Source: Bordetella parapertussis
GTDB taxonomy: Bacteria > Pseudomonadota > Gammaproteobacteria > Burkholderiales > Burkholderiaceae_C
NCBI GenBank assembly: GCA_945900685.1
Contig: CAMDJS010000053.1
Location: 1-12,897, forward strand
Length of the DNA: 12,897 bases
Reading direction: 5' to 3'
Part shown: piece after piece, positions 1 through 6,958 of the stretch
How positions within the stretch are numbered: the stretch's first letter is position 1
Layout: every line of letters starts with the position of its first letter
The notes under the pieces: generated by a model
The model's input: the letters and a program-made list of their open reading frames with translations, nothing else
Databases searched by the model: none
What the model was told of the DNA's origin: nothing
Program-made: the position numbers and the translations under genes

Positions 1-192
1 ATCTTGATTGAGACAGACAGCCCTTACCTCGCACCGGCACCCCACAGAGGCAAAACCAATAACCCGTCCTATGTGCCTTGGGTTGCCAAGCAAATTGCGG
101 AGTTGCGCGGCATGACAAGTGAACAGATTGCCGAAATAACTTCGGAAAATTTCAATCATTTATTCAAAAAGCATTTAATACAGATCATATAA
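1..192 (+). CDS. TatD-family metal-dependent DNase, C-terminal fragment (5' end outside window)
   Basis: Only the last 63 residues are present; the frame is open from base 1, so the gene begins upstream of the window. TatD proteins are TIM-barrel hydrolases of about 260 residues that use divalent metals to cleave DNA or other phosphodiesters, normally in the cytoplasm. The visible part has the two C-terminal family signatures: ETDSPYLAP, whose Asp is a metal ligand, followed by HRGKTNNPSYV. It ends with the usual helix containing a TSENFNHLF segment. The in-frame ATG-like position at base 4 falls inside the conserved strand and is not a start. The downstream ligase remnant begins 36 bases after the stop on the same strand. 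Which TatD paralogue this is cannot be told from the tail. Confidence 0.9.
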   Translation: MLIETDSPYLAPAPHRGKTNNPSYVPWVAKQIAELRGMTSEQIAEITSENFNHLFKKHLIQII

Positions 193-228
193 ATAATACT
201 ATAGGGCAATTAAATTCAAAATCGCCTT

Positions 229-1655
229 ATGAAACACATACATTCCAAAGAACTCAGACTGGCTTTAAGCCAACTCGCATTCATTCTGATGTTGAGTCTG
301 CCCCTGCTGACTTTTCCGTCAGAAAGCGTATTTGCCCGCTTCATCCCTGACGTGATCGCTTTCACCTGTTTGGGGCTGTGGGGCTTGCTGACATTGATTC
401 AAAAAGAAACACGACATCAACCACTGGAAGTCAACAGTTTGGGAATATTGGCAATCGTTTGGACGGCGATTGTGGCGGCTCAATACTTCAGCGGATTGAT
501 CAGCACCTCTGCAAGCTTCACACTCATGAGTCTGGGCTATTTTCTCGCTATGCTGATGATTGGCATCTTGGTCAATATCTGGGTCAAAGCTGGTTATAAA
601 ACCGAATTGTTTCACTCTTTTTTAACCGCCGTTTTGGCCGTAGCTGTCATCAACGCCATAGTGATAGTGATTCAGTCCTCTGGCTACGTCGAGCTATTGA
701 CACCGATGATTGAAAAAGGCAATCCCGGCCGACCCGGTGGTTTTATCTCACAGTCGAATATCGCTGGCTCCTGGTTACTTTGTGGACTGATTGCACTGGT
801 ATTTCACACCAAAGACAACGGACAAACATCATCAAAGACCATCCGGTCTGGGGCATAGGCTGGCGACAAATGCAGCTTGAACAAATCAGCAGGCCCGAGT
901 TGGATGGTGTGCCTGATCACGCCCACAACTTGTTACTTCAAGTGCAATTGGAATTGGGTGTGCTGGGCAGTGTCAGCTTACTTGTTTTTCTGATTTACTG
1001 GCTCAAACAAAGGTATATCTGGACCACCAAAGATCCCGTCATTGCGGTGGGATTGTTGGTGTGCGTCGTATTTGGCTTACACAGTATGGCCGAGTACCCT
1101 CTGTGGTTTGGGCCCAGTCTTTTTGTATTTTGTGTGGGAGTTGCATTCTTAGCTGAAAAACCTTTGCTACGGCTAAAGATTCATGCCAATGCGGTGCTTT
1201 GTGTATTCGCATTGCATCTAATGATGATGGCGTGGATTTACACAGACCATGTCAAAGCCTATGCCAAATTAGAGGCATTCACCAAAGACTTACCCGTCTC
1301 TGATGTCAATGAATTTCCTGCGACTTGGTGGTTCAAAACCTATGATGACTACAGAGAACTTCAAGTCAGTTCTGTCTCACAGGACAATTACACACAGTAC
1401 AGATCGCAAGCCTTGCAATTGACCAATTTTTTAACACAAGCCATACCTTTTCACATGTTGTTGAAGATATATGTCTTCTCCAACGAAGAAACCAAATCAT
1501 GGGGATTGGCCAGGAAAATTTGCAAGATGGATGTCAAGCTATGGCAAAAGATTGTGGCGTATCATTTATTGACCGGACCCCAAGACATGCAAACTTGGAT
1601 ATTGGCGCTACCGCCTGACCTTAAAAAGTGTTCATCCAGTGAAACTCCTCCCTGA
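229..1655 (+). pseudogene. PglL/O-antigen ligase-like (Wzy_C family) membrane protein, broken by an out-of-frame internal deletion
   Basis: The gene survives as two pieces in different frames. Piece one (229-858, 209 codons) has several hydrophobic segments and the family motif GRPGGFISQSNIAG near residues 165-178, then shifts to an unrelated tail (SSKTIRSGA, stop). Piece two is open in another frame (about 780-1655). It has KDHPVWGIGW, the DHAHN loop, membrane segments and HSMAEYPLWF, followed by a soluble C-terminal tail, as in Wzy_C/Wzy_C_2 ligases that transfer lipid-linked glycans to pilin or lipid A. In intact homologues about 100-150 residues with further membrane helices separate these motifs. 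Here they are about 50 codons apart, so sequence is missing near 810-835 and the frame changes there. End to end the locus is 475 codons against a usual 550-600. No clear Shine-Dalgarno precedes the ATG at 229. A sequencing or assembly deletion is the main alternative to real decay. Confidence 0.75.
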
Positions 1656-2298
1656 ATTACTGAAAATTCATCTGGTCATGTTTGCCTGCCAATTGCTGAC
1701 ACCGGCCTACGCAGGCAGTTACAAAGATTTCTTCACCTTCATTGATGCTGATCGCGCTCAGGAGATAGAAGTTCTGCTGAACAAAGGCTTTGATCCGAAC
1801 ACTGTCAATGAAGAAGGTGTGCCCGCCTTGATACTGGCGGCACAAAAAAAATCTTTCAATGCTATTGTGGTGTTGGTCAAAGATAAAAAAACCAACCTGA
1901 ATGTCACAAGCAAAGAATTTGAAAATACTTTGATGCTTGCCGCCATTCAAAATCAAATCGAGATTGCCAAGCTATTGATTGAGCAAGGTGCAGAAGTGAA
2001 TAAAACGGGCTGGACACCGCTTCATTATGCGGCCACCAAAGGGCATATCGACATCATGCGCTTACTGATAGAACACTCTGCCTACCTTGATGCTGAGTCT
2101 CCCAATGGAACCACACCCCTGATGATGGCCGCTTATTACGGCACACCCCAAGCCGTTAAATTATTGTTAGAGGAGGGTGCCGATCCGCTGATTAAAAATA
2201 AACTCGGTTTGTCTGCCATGGACTTTGCGAAACAATCCACGCACAAAGACTCGCAAGATTACATACAAGCTTTTGTCAATGCAGCAAATGCGCGCTGA
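1639..2298 (+). CDS. Exported ankyrin-repeat protein
   Basis: This is a 219-residue protein starting at GTG 1639. That start gives a convincing Sec signal peptide: Lys at 2 and 9, a hydrophobic core, and cleavage after TPAYA at about residue 25. The in-frame ATG at 1678 would remove most of it, so GTG is preferred. The mature part is almost wholly ankyrin repeats. There are clear units near residues 60-92, 94-122, 123-153 (GWTPLHYAATKGHIDIMRLL) and 157-187 (GTTPLMMAAYYGTPQAVKLL), with degenerate caps at each end. Ankyrin repeats bind proteins and have no catalysis of their own, so the protein probably works in the periplasm by binding a partner I cannot name. The start overlaps the end of the broken ligase by 17 bases, which suggests it was translationally coupled. 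It converges with the haem protein gene, 7 bases away. Confidence 0.85.
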   Translation: MKLLPELLKIHLVMFACQLLTPAYAGSYKDFFTFIDADRAQEIEVLLNKGFDPNTVNEEGVPALILAAQKKSFNAIVVLVKDKKTNLNVTSKEFENTLMLAAIQNQIEIAKLLIEQGAEVNKTGWTPLHYAATKGHIDIMRLLIEHSAYLDAESPNGTTPLMMAAYYGTPQAVKLLLEEGADPLIKNKLGLSAMDFAKQSTHKDSQDYIQAFVNAANAR

Positions 2299-2305
2299 TA
2301 CAGAA

Positions 2306-2935
2306 TCAATTCGCTAATAAACGGGTCACGACCACCGCGCCGCGCAATTCACCGGGCTTGTAATTGACGGCCTTGTCGTTCGGATAAAGCTGATCCAGTT
2401 TGGCTTTAACCTCAGGACTGATTTGCTCAGGCGTGCCATGACAGGCTGTACACATGGGTTGCAACACTATAGGTTTTGCATAACGCAATTCCAAGTCATA
2501 TGAGCCTGATTTAACCAGTTGTATAAATTCAATGTCATACGGTTTGTCGCCTTTGGCTAAACGGTTTTCAAACTGCTTGAAAGCCTGTGTTTGCCAATCA
2601 TTGGGAACACCCATGTCAGGATTTCGCGCTCGGGTTCCGACACGAGCAACTTTCAGTTGATGCTTCATTGAAAGCTTCATGGCAATTTCAGGCGCCTGCG
2701 TTTTACAAACCCCGATAGCGTTTTCCGGACCGCCATCGGCCATGGCCGCTTGCAGAGTCTGACCCAATTCTTTGAGCATGGCTGCTGCAATATCGCGGGT
2801 TTCTTGCATGGCGGATTGGTTCGGACCGGGGCCAGGCTGGGCTGAAACCACAGATGCGCTGAGGAGCACAAGCAGGGAAACAGCGAGTTGAAGCGATTGT
2901 GTGAAGGTGTTTTTTTGACTTAACATAATATGCAT
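2306..2935 (-). CDS. Secreted Tll0287-like (DUF3365) c-type haem protein
   Basis: This 209-residue protein has an N-terminal signal peptide (hydrophobic core about residues 16-31, likely cleavage after VVSA), so it is expected in the periplasm. The rest fits the DUF3365/Tll0287-like family, a PAS-like fold carrying one covalently bound haem c. CTACH at residues 162-166 is the CxxCH haem site. The GVCKTQAP segment places Cys77 where cyanobacterial Tll0287 supplies an unusual cysteine axial ligand; His166 would be the other ligand. The conserved ELRGAVVV strand lies near the C terminus. The gene begins 18 bases after the aldehyde dehydrogenase stop, so the two are probably co-transcribed. A second in-frame ATG at 2926 gives nearly the same signal peptide, and neither start has a strong ribosome-binding site. 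Redox sensing or electron transfer is inferred from the family. Confidence 0.85.
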   Translation of the reverse strand: MHIMLSQKNTFTQSLQLAVSLLVLLSASVVSAQPGPGPNQSAMQETRDIAAAMLKELGQTLQAAMADGGPENAIGVCKTQAPEIAMKLSMKHQLKVARVGTRARNPDMGVPNDWQTQAFKQFENRLAKGDKPYDIEFIQLVKSGSYDLELRYAKPIVLQPMCTACHGTPEQISPEVKAKLDQLYPNDKAVNYKPGELRGAVVVTRLLAN

Positions 2936-2953
2936 CGTATGAAATGAAATAGA

Positions 2954-4384
2954 TCAGGCTTTGTCTGCCGGTTTGAGCTGGATGGCTTTAAATTCCAAGA
3001 ATTCCTCGAACCCGTATTTACCGTTTTCGCGACCATTGCCGGATTGCTTGTAGCCGCCAAACGGCGCGTTGCCGTTGAACGGTGCGCCATTGATATCTAC
3101 CTGGCCGGTTCGCATGCGTCGGGCAAAGGAAATTGCATGCTCATCGGTCGAACTCCAAACACCGCCGCCCAGACCATAGATCGTGTCATTGGCAATTTGC
3201 GCGGCTTCATCTTCGTCTTTGTAAGTCAACACCACCAACACCGGCCCGAATATCTCTTCCCGTGCCAATGTGTCGTCTGGTTTCACGCGCAATGCCGTGG
3301 GTTGCACAAAATAGCCTTTGTCAAACGGCGGTTTGGCGGTGCCGCCTGCGATCAGCTCAGCGCCTTCATCCAGCCCGGTTTGAATGAATCCCAACACACG
3401 TTCGCGTTGCGTGGCGGTGATCAATGGGCCTAAGCGGCTGTTTTCATCCAAGCTCAAACCTAAGGGGTATTTGGCGATACCGGTTTGCAATAAAGCCTTG
3501 ACTTGCTCGTAACTGGATTCAGGCACCAACATGCGGGTGTGGGCAGAACAGGTTTGACCGCTGTTGAGAAAACAAGCAGCCAAAGTGCCTTTGACTGCGG
3601 CTTCCAAATTGGCATCTGGCAACACCACACTGGCGGATTTGCCGCCCAGCTCAAGCGTGACGCGCTTGACAGTATCTGAAGCTAATGCGGCCACACGTTT
3701 ACCAGCCCGGGTCGACCCAGTGAAGCTGACCATATCAACTTGCGGGTGGCTGGCCAGCACTTCGCCGACCACGGGTCCGGCGCCGTTGACCAGATTGAAC
3801 ACGCCAGCGGGCAAACCGGCTTCATGAATGATGTCCGCCAAAATCATGGCGTTGACAGGCGCGATTTCACTGGGCTTGAGCACCACGGTGCAACCTGCGG
3901 CCAGTGCCGGTGCAATTTTCAAAGTGATTTGGTTCAAGGGAAAGTTCCAAGGTGTGATGCAACCCACCACGCCAATCGGTTCTCTGACTACCAGAGAATT
4001 GCCTACTTTTTCTTCATAGTGGTAAGCGCGGGCCACTTTGGCAGCGTTGCCCCAATTGAATACCGGGCCACCCACTTGAATCATTTTGGCCATTTTGATT
4101 GGCATGCCCACTTCACGGGCAATTGCATTCGCCATTTCATCGGTACGCGCTTTCAAACCGGCAACGATTTTGTCGATGAACTGGCAACGCTCCTCGATGC
4201 TCAATGCTGACCAAGCAGGAAATGCAGCACGTGCCGCCATCACAGCTTCGGCAGCTTCATCCGCGGTGCCTTGCGGCACCGTCGCCATCACTTCTTCTGT
4301 GCTGGCGTCATGAACCTCGAAATAGGCCGTGGCTGTGGTTTGTTGCCATGCGCCGTTGATGTAATGTTTGGTGTAGCTGGTCAT
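2954..4384 (-). CDS. NAD(P)-dependent aldehyde dehydrogenase (ALDH superfamily)
   Basis: The 476-residue length is normal for a class 1/2-type aldehyde dehydrogenase, which oxidises an aldehyde to a carboxylic acid with NAD(P)+ in the cytoplasm. All key motifs are intact. TPWNFPLNQ at about residues 144-152 contains oxyanion-hole Asn147. The cofactor loop FTGSTRAGK lies at 221-229. ELGGKS at 245-250 carries general-base Glu245, and SGQTCSA at 275-281 carries nucleophile Cys279. EEIFGPVL and PFGGYKQSGNGRE follow near the C terminus. The substrate cannot be read from the sequence; the family includes enzymes for aliphatic, aromatic and semialdehyde substrates. It appears to be the first gene of a two-gene unit with the haem protein, and a possible promoter lies 34 bases upstream. 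The ATG start fits the family N terminus (HYINGAW). Confidence 0.93.
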   Translation of the reverse strand: MTSYTKHYINGAWQQTTATAYFEVHDASTEEVMATVPQGTADEAAEAVMAARAAFPAWSALSIEERCQFIDKIVAGLKARTDEMANAIAREVGMPIKMAKMIQVGGPVFNWGNAAKVARAYHYEEKVGNSLVVREPIGVVGCITPWNFPLNQITLKIAPALAAGCTVVLKPSEIAPVNAMILADIIHEAGLPAGVFNLVNGAGPVVGEVLASHPQVDMVSFTGSTRAGKRVAALASDTVKRVTLELGGKSASVVLPDANLEAAVKGTLAACFLNSGQTCSAHTRMLVPESSYEQVKALLQTGIAKYPLGLSLDENSRLGPLITATQRERVLGFIQTGLDEGAELIAGGTAKPPFDKGYFVQPTALRVKPDDTLAREEIFGPVLVVLTYKDEDEAAQIANDTIYGLGGGVWSSTDEHAISFARRMRTGQVDINGAPFNGNAPFGGYKQSGNGRENGKYGFEEFLEFKAIQLKPADKA

Positions 4385-4599
4385 GTGGACTTCAGGGGTT
4401 GTTTAAGTAGTTAAGCCATTGTATGGGCGGCTTCCCGCAAGCTTAAGAAAATCAAATGCGGCCTGAGAGCATAGCGAAAGGTTAACGACATGACGGGCGG
4501 TCAGACGCGAACGTTGCCGCGAAGCGGCGGTGAGCGGCGACCGAGCCGACATGGCGTGAGCAAGCTCACTGCTAAAAAAAATGACAACACTTCAACCGA
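4385..4599. other. Intergenic region with a GC-rich palindromic cluster
   Basis: This 215-base gap separates the LD-carboxypeptidase stop from the aldehyde dehydrogenase start; both genes are on the minus strand. Bases 4511-4569 hold two inverted repeats. GCCGC-GAA-GCGGC is at 4516-4528 and GTGAGC-AA-GCTCAC at 4556-4569, with further GGCG/CGAC repeats between them. The eight-base A run at about 4573-4580 lies on the wrong side of the hairpins to make an intrinsic terminator on either strand. The cluster may be a REP-like intergenic repeat or the tail of a lost reading frame; only one copy is present in this window. The ALDH-proximal end carries the promoter listed separately. Confidence 0.4.
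4418..4446 (-). promoter_or_regulatory. Possible sigma-70 promoter for the aldehyde dehydrogenase gene
   Basis: On the minus strand, TACAAT (4423-4418) matches five of six bases of the -10 consensus. TTAAGC (4446-4441) lies exactly 17 bases upstream and matches the -35 consensus at only three bases. The -10 box is 33 bases before the ATG at 4384, leaving room for a short leader. The -35 box is weak, so the call rests on the -10 match, the spacing and the position. Confidence 0.35.
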
Positions 4600-5529
4600 C
4601 TAGTGAGAATGATGCCCCTGATGCGCCCACAACAAGAAAGCCTCGCGCCCTTCCCTGAGCAAACTCAGTTTTTGACCCACCGGCAAACACAATTTGGTCG
4701 GCACATGACCAAACGGCAAACCCGTCAACACAGGCATCTTCACCTGACTGCGCAACCACGCAACAACCGAGTCGAGTTTGTAGCCCTTGTCATGCGCCGT
4801 CAGTTTGTAATCCGTGAATTGCCCCAGCACAATCGCCTGCTGCTTGGCCAGCACACCAGCATGCAGCAACTGCGTCAACATTCGTTCAATACGGTAAGGA
4901 TGTTCTGCCACATCTTCCAAAAACAAAACACCTTTGTCGATAGCTGGCAAATAGGGTGTGCCTAGCAATGCACACAAAACTGACAAATTACCGCCCCACA
5001 ACACCGCATCTTCGGCCAGCATGGAACGCTTTGGCAAATGCGCCAAATCAGAGGCAGGCAAACGCCATCCCGCCCCTTCCCCCCTGCCCTGCGCCATGTC
5101 ATCAAAACAATCCTGCATGATGTCATCTACCGTCAAAGCACCGAAATCCGCGCACGCATGCGGCCCGGCCCAAGTGTGCGCATCGGTCTTGGCAAGCAAT
5201 CCCATTTGCATTGCAGTGAAGTCGCTGTGTCCGACCCACAAGGTGCCTTGCTTGATAGATGCGGTAATCGCTTTGTAAGGAATTTTTTTCATCAAACGGG
5301 TAATGCCGTAACCACCGCGCGTAAGCATGACGACATCTGCACCGCTGGCGGCCGCACGCCCCAGAGCCAACAAGCGAGTCTCATCGTTTCCTGCAAACCG
5401 CTGTTCGCTGCTCAATGCGTCGGGGTCAAGCTCTACATCGTGGCCTTGCTTTGCAAAGTGCTTGACCGCGCGGCGCAACGCGGCCTTGTCACGTACAGCG
5501 CCTGAGGGAGAAAAAATATAAATATGCAT
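4600..5529 (-). CDS. ldcA: LD-carboxypeptidase, peptidase family S66 (muramoyltetrapeptide carboxypeptidase)
   Basis: S66 enzymes remove the terminal D-alanine from the tetrapeptide of recycled murein fragments in the cytoplasm. The 309-residue form has the family features in order: RGGYG at 71-75, GHSDFTA around the nucleophile (Ser102), GGNLSVL at 179-185, LEDVAEHPYRIERML at 204-218 with catalytic Glu205, and GLPFGHVPTK with His275. The inferred Ser102-Glu205-His275 triad matches the family order. The frame extends to a TTG at 5568, but the ATG at 5529 is preferred: it starts directly at the first beta strand (MHIYIFSPSG) and has AGG about 8 bases upstream. There is no signal peptide, as expected. 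It sits 57 bases downstream of the acid-sugar kinase as the last gene of the long minus-strand run. A functional link to that cassette is not evident. Confidence 0.9.
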   Translation of the reverse strand: MHIYIFSPSGAVRDKAALRRAVKHFAKQGHDVELDPDALSSEQRFAGNDETRLLALGRAAASGADVVMLTRGGYGITRLMKKIPYKAITASIKQGTLWVGHSDFTAMQMGLLAKTDAHTWAGPHACADFGALTVDDIMQDCFDDMAQGRGEGAGWRLPASDLAHLPKRSMLAEDAVLWGGNLSVLCALLGTPYLPAIDKGVLFLEDVAEHPYRIERMLTQLLHAGVLAKQQAIVLGQFTDYKLTAHDKGYKLDSVVAWLRSQVKMPVLTGLPFGHVPTKLCLPVGQKLSLLREGREAFLLWAHQGHHSH

Positions 5530-5586
5530 TTTGAAAACCTGTGAACCATATGTAGGGGTTGAGCGCAAATGTAACTTGCCACAACA

Positions 5587-6954
5587 TCAGTGACCGAACC
5601 CGTTCAAAGCCAATGTGTACAAATCCTCAGCGCCAACCTGTCCGCCTTTGAGCAACACCTCTTTGCCATGTATATGCACATCCTCTGACACCAGACTGGC
5701 GAAATGTGCGTTTTGTGCGAAATGGCTGGCTATGCATTGCAAGGCCTGTGAGCCCAAAGCGCGCATCGTGAAGCTGGATGAATCACCGCCCGCCACCACC
5801 AAGCGTGTCAATGACGTTTGCCGAAAGACCTCGCCAGCCATGCGCGCAAATACCAGACCGATGCGTTGCGCCAACTTCCCCGCAGGCCATTCACGCGTCC
5901 ATTCACGCAGTGAATGTGTATGCGAGACCTCTGGGCCTTCAGCAGTGAAAACCACTACGCTTCGTGCATTTTTCAATGCAATTAAAACTTGATCGATCAC
6001 CAAATCCAGTCCGGCATGATGCTCATCGAACAATAACTCTGGTGTCAACCGCAAACATAAAAAACCGGATTGCCGTGCATGTGCAATTTGTTGGGCAGAC
6101 AAAGCAGAGCAACTGCCAGATAACACCAACAATCGGTCAGTGGCAGACAGTTGCTGCAGCGGTGGTTCGTCCGCTGTCAAAGCGTTGTCTCGCCAATATT
6201 GACCCCAGCCATGCGCCAATCCTTGCGCTGCAATGGCACACACTTGTCGCCGCCGACTGATGTGATGCAAGACAGCCGCGGTGGTCACCACATGTTGCTG
6301 CGTATAGCCATCGAATACAACGCTGTCATGTGAATTTAATTTATCTGCCAAAGATGAAGTATCAAGCGCAGAGTTATCAAGTTCTCGCAAATCCGCTTCT
6401 CGCTCGACTGAGAAACCTTGTTCTCTCAACACCGCAGACAGTTTGGATTCATGCATGGGCGTGACCGGGTGAACCGACATCACTGGGTGTTGATCCAAAC
6501 GGTAAATCTGTTGACCGGCTCGCGCGAAATGGTGTCCAAACACCGTGTACCTGCCGAACTCTGGAGCAGCCGCATGTACCGGCACAAAACAAGTCGGCCA
6601 GACTTGTCGCATCAATTCAATGGCATGCCCCAAACTGCCTGTGACTAGAGAGCTATCGAAAGTTGAACAGCATTTGTATTGAAACAGCGGCACACACAAC
6701 TTCGCAAACGCTTGCAATACAGGCAGTAACTCTTGCGTCATTTCCTGCACATTCAGCGAACGCGCTGTACCCGCAACACCAATGACATCGCATTCGAGGG
6801 CGGCTTGCTCCAACACCTGCTGTGTGGGTAATGTGAAAAACAAACGGGTACGCAAACCGTGTCTGGCGTATTGAGCGGCATTGTCAGACGCACCAGTGAA
6901 ATCATCGCCGTAAAAAAGCACGCGTACGCGCTTGTCTGCGAGTCTCAGATTCAT
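5587..6954 (-). CDS. Four-carbon acid sugar kinase family protein (DUF1537; OtnK/OiaK type)
   Basis: This 455-residue kinase belongs to the two-domain DUF1537 family, which phosphorylates acid sugars or their 3-oxo derivatives with ATP. N-terminal substrate-domain motifs are YGDDFTGASD at 15-24, YKCCSTFDSS at 93-102 and HPVMSVHPVTPMHES at 156-170. The C-terminal nucleotide-binding domain begins near residue 272, with LSGSCSALSAQQI at 278-290 and the glycine-rich LVVAGGDSS at 385-393. It ends in LLKGGQVGAEDLYTLALNG. The frame runs upstream into the RLP gene (to 7071). The ATG at 6954 is chosen because the conserved domain begins 10 residues later and because it lies 4 bases after the RLP stop, a typical coupled arrangement. 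Linkage to an RLP and a dehydrogenase resembles the D-apionate catabolic loci, where OiaK makes 3-oxo-isoapionate 4-phosphate. The exact substrate here is inferred. Confidence 0.9.
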   Translation of the reverse strand: MNLRLADKRVRVLFYGDDFTGASDNAAQYARHGLRTRLFFTLPTQQVLEQAALECDVIGVAGTARSLNVQEMTQELLPVLQAFAKLCVPLFQYKCCSTFDSSLVTGSLGHAIELMRQVWPTCFVPVHAAAPEFGRYTVFGHHFARAGQQIYRLDQHPVMSVHPVTPMHESKLSAVLREQGFSVEREADLRELDNSALDTSSLADKLNSHDSVVFDGYTQQHVVTTAAVLHHISRRRQVCAIAAQGLAHGWGQYWRDNALTADEPPLQQLSATDRLLVLSGSCSALSAQQIAHARQSGFLCLRLTPELLFDEHHAGLDLVIDQVLIALKNARSVVVFTAEGPEVSHTHSLREWTREWPAGKLAQRIGLVFARMAGEVFRQTSLTRLVVAGGDSSSFTMRALGSQALQCIASHFAQNAHFASLVSEDVHIHGKEVLLKGGQVGAEDLYTLALNGFGH

Positions 6955-6958
6955 TTTT

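Noticed and set aside
810..839. Direct repeat CAAAGAC at 810-816 and 833-839 as the scar of a repeat-mediated deletion in the ligase
   Set aside because: A deletion between repeats leaves one copy, and seven bases is too short to be meaningful; the exact break point cannot be set without an intact relative.
3740..4210. Plus-strand open frame opposite the aldehyde dehydrogenase
   Set aside because: It is a shadow of a well-conserved coding sequence, with no family resemblance.
4435..4446. A 12-base string CCGCAAGCTTAA here recurs in inverted orientation at 11354-11365, before infA
   Set aside because: Several shared 12-mers are expected by chance in a window of this size, and the contexts differ.
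4511..4590. Intrinsic terminator after the LD-carboxypeptidase gene
   Set aside because: On the minus strand the T run comes before the hairpins, and on the plus strand the hairpins are followed by A residues, so neither orientation fits a terminator.
5530..5568. TTG start at 5568 for the LD-carboxypeptidase
   Set aside because: It adds 13 residues ahead of the conserved first strand, while the ATG at 5529 has an AGG box at suitable spacing.
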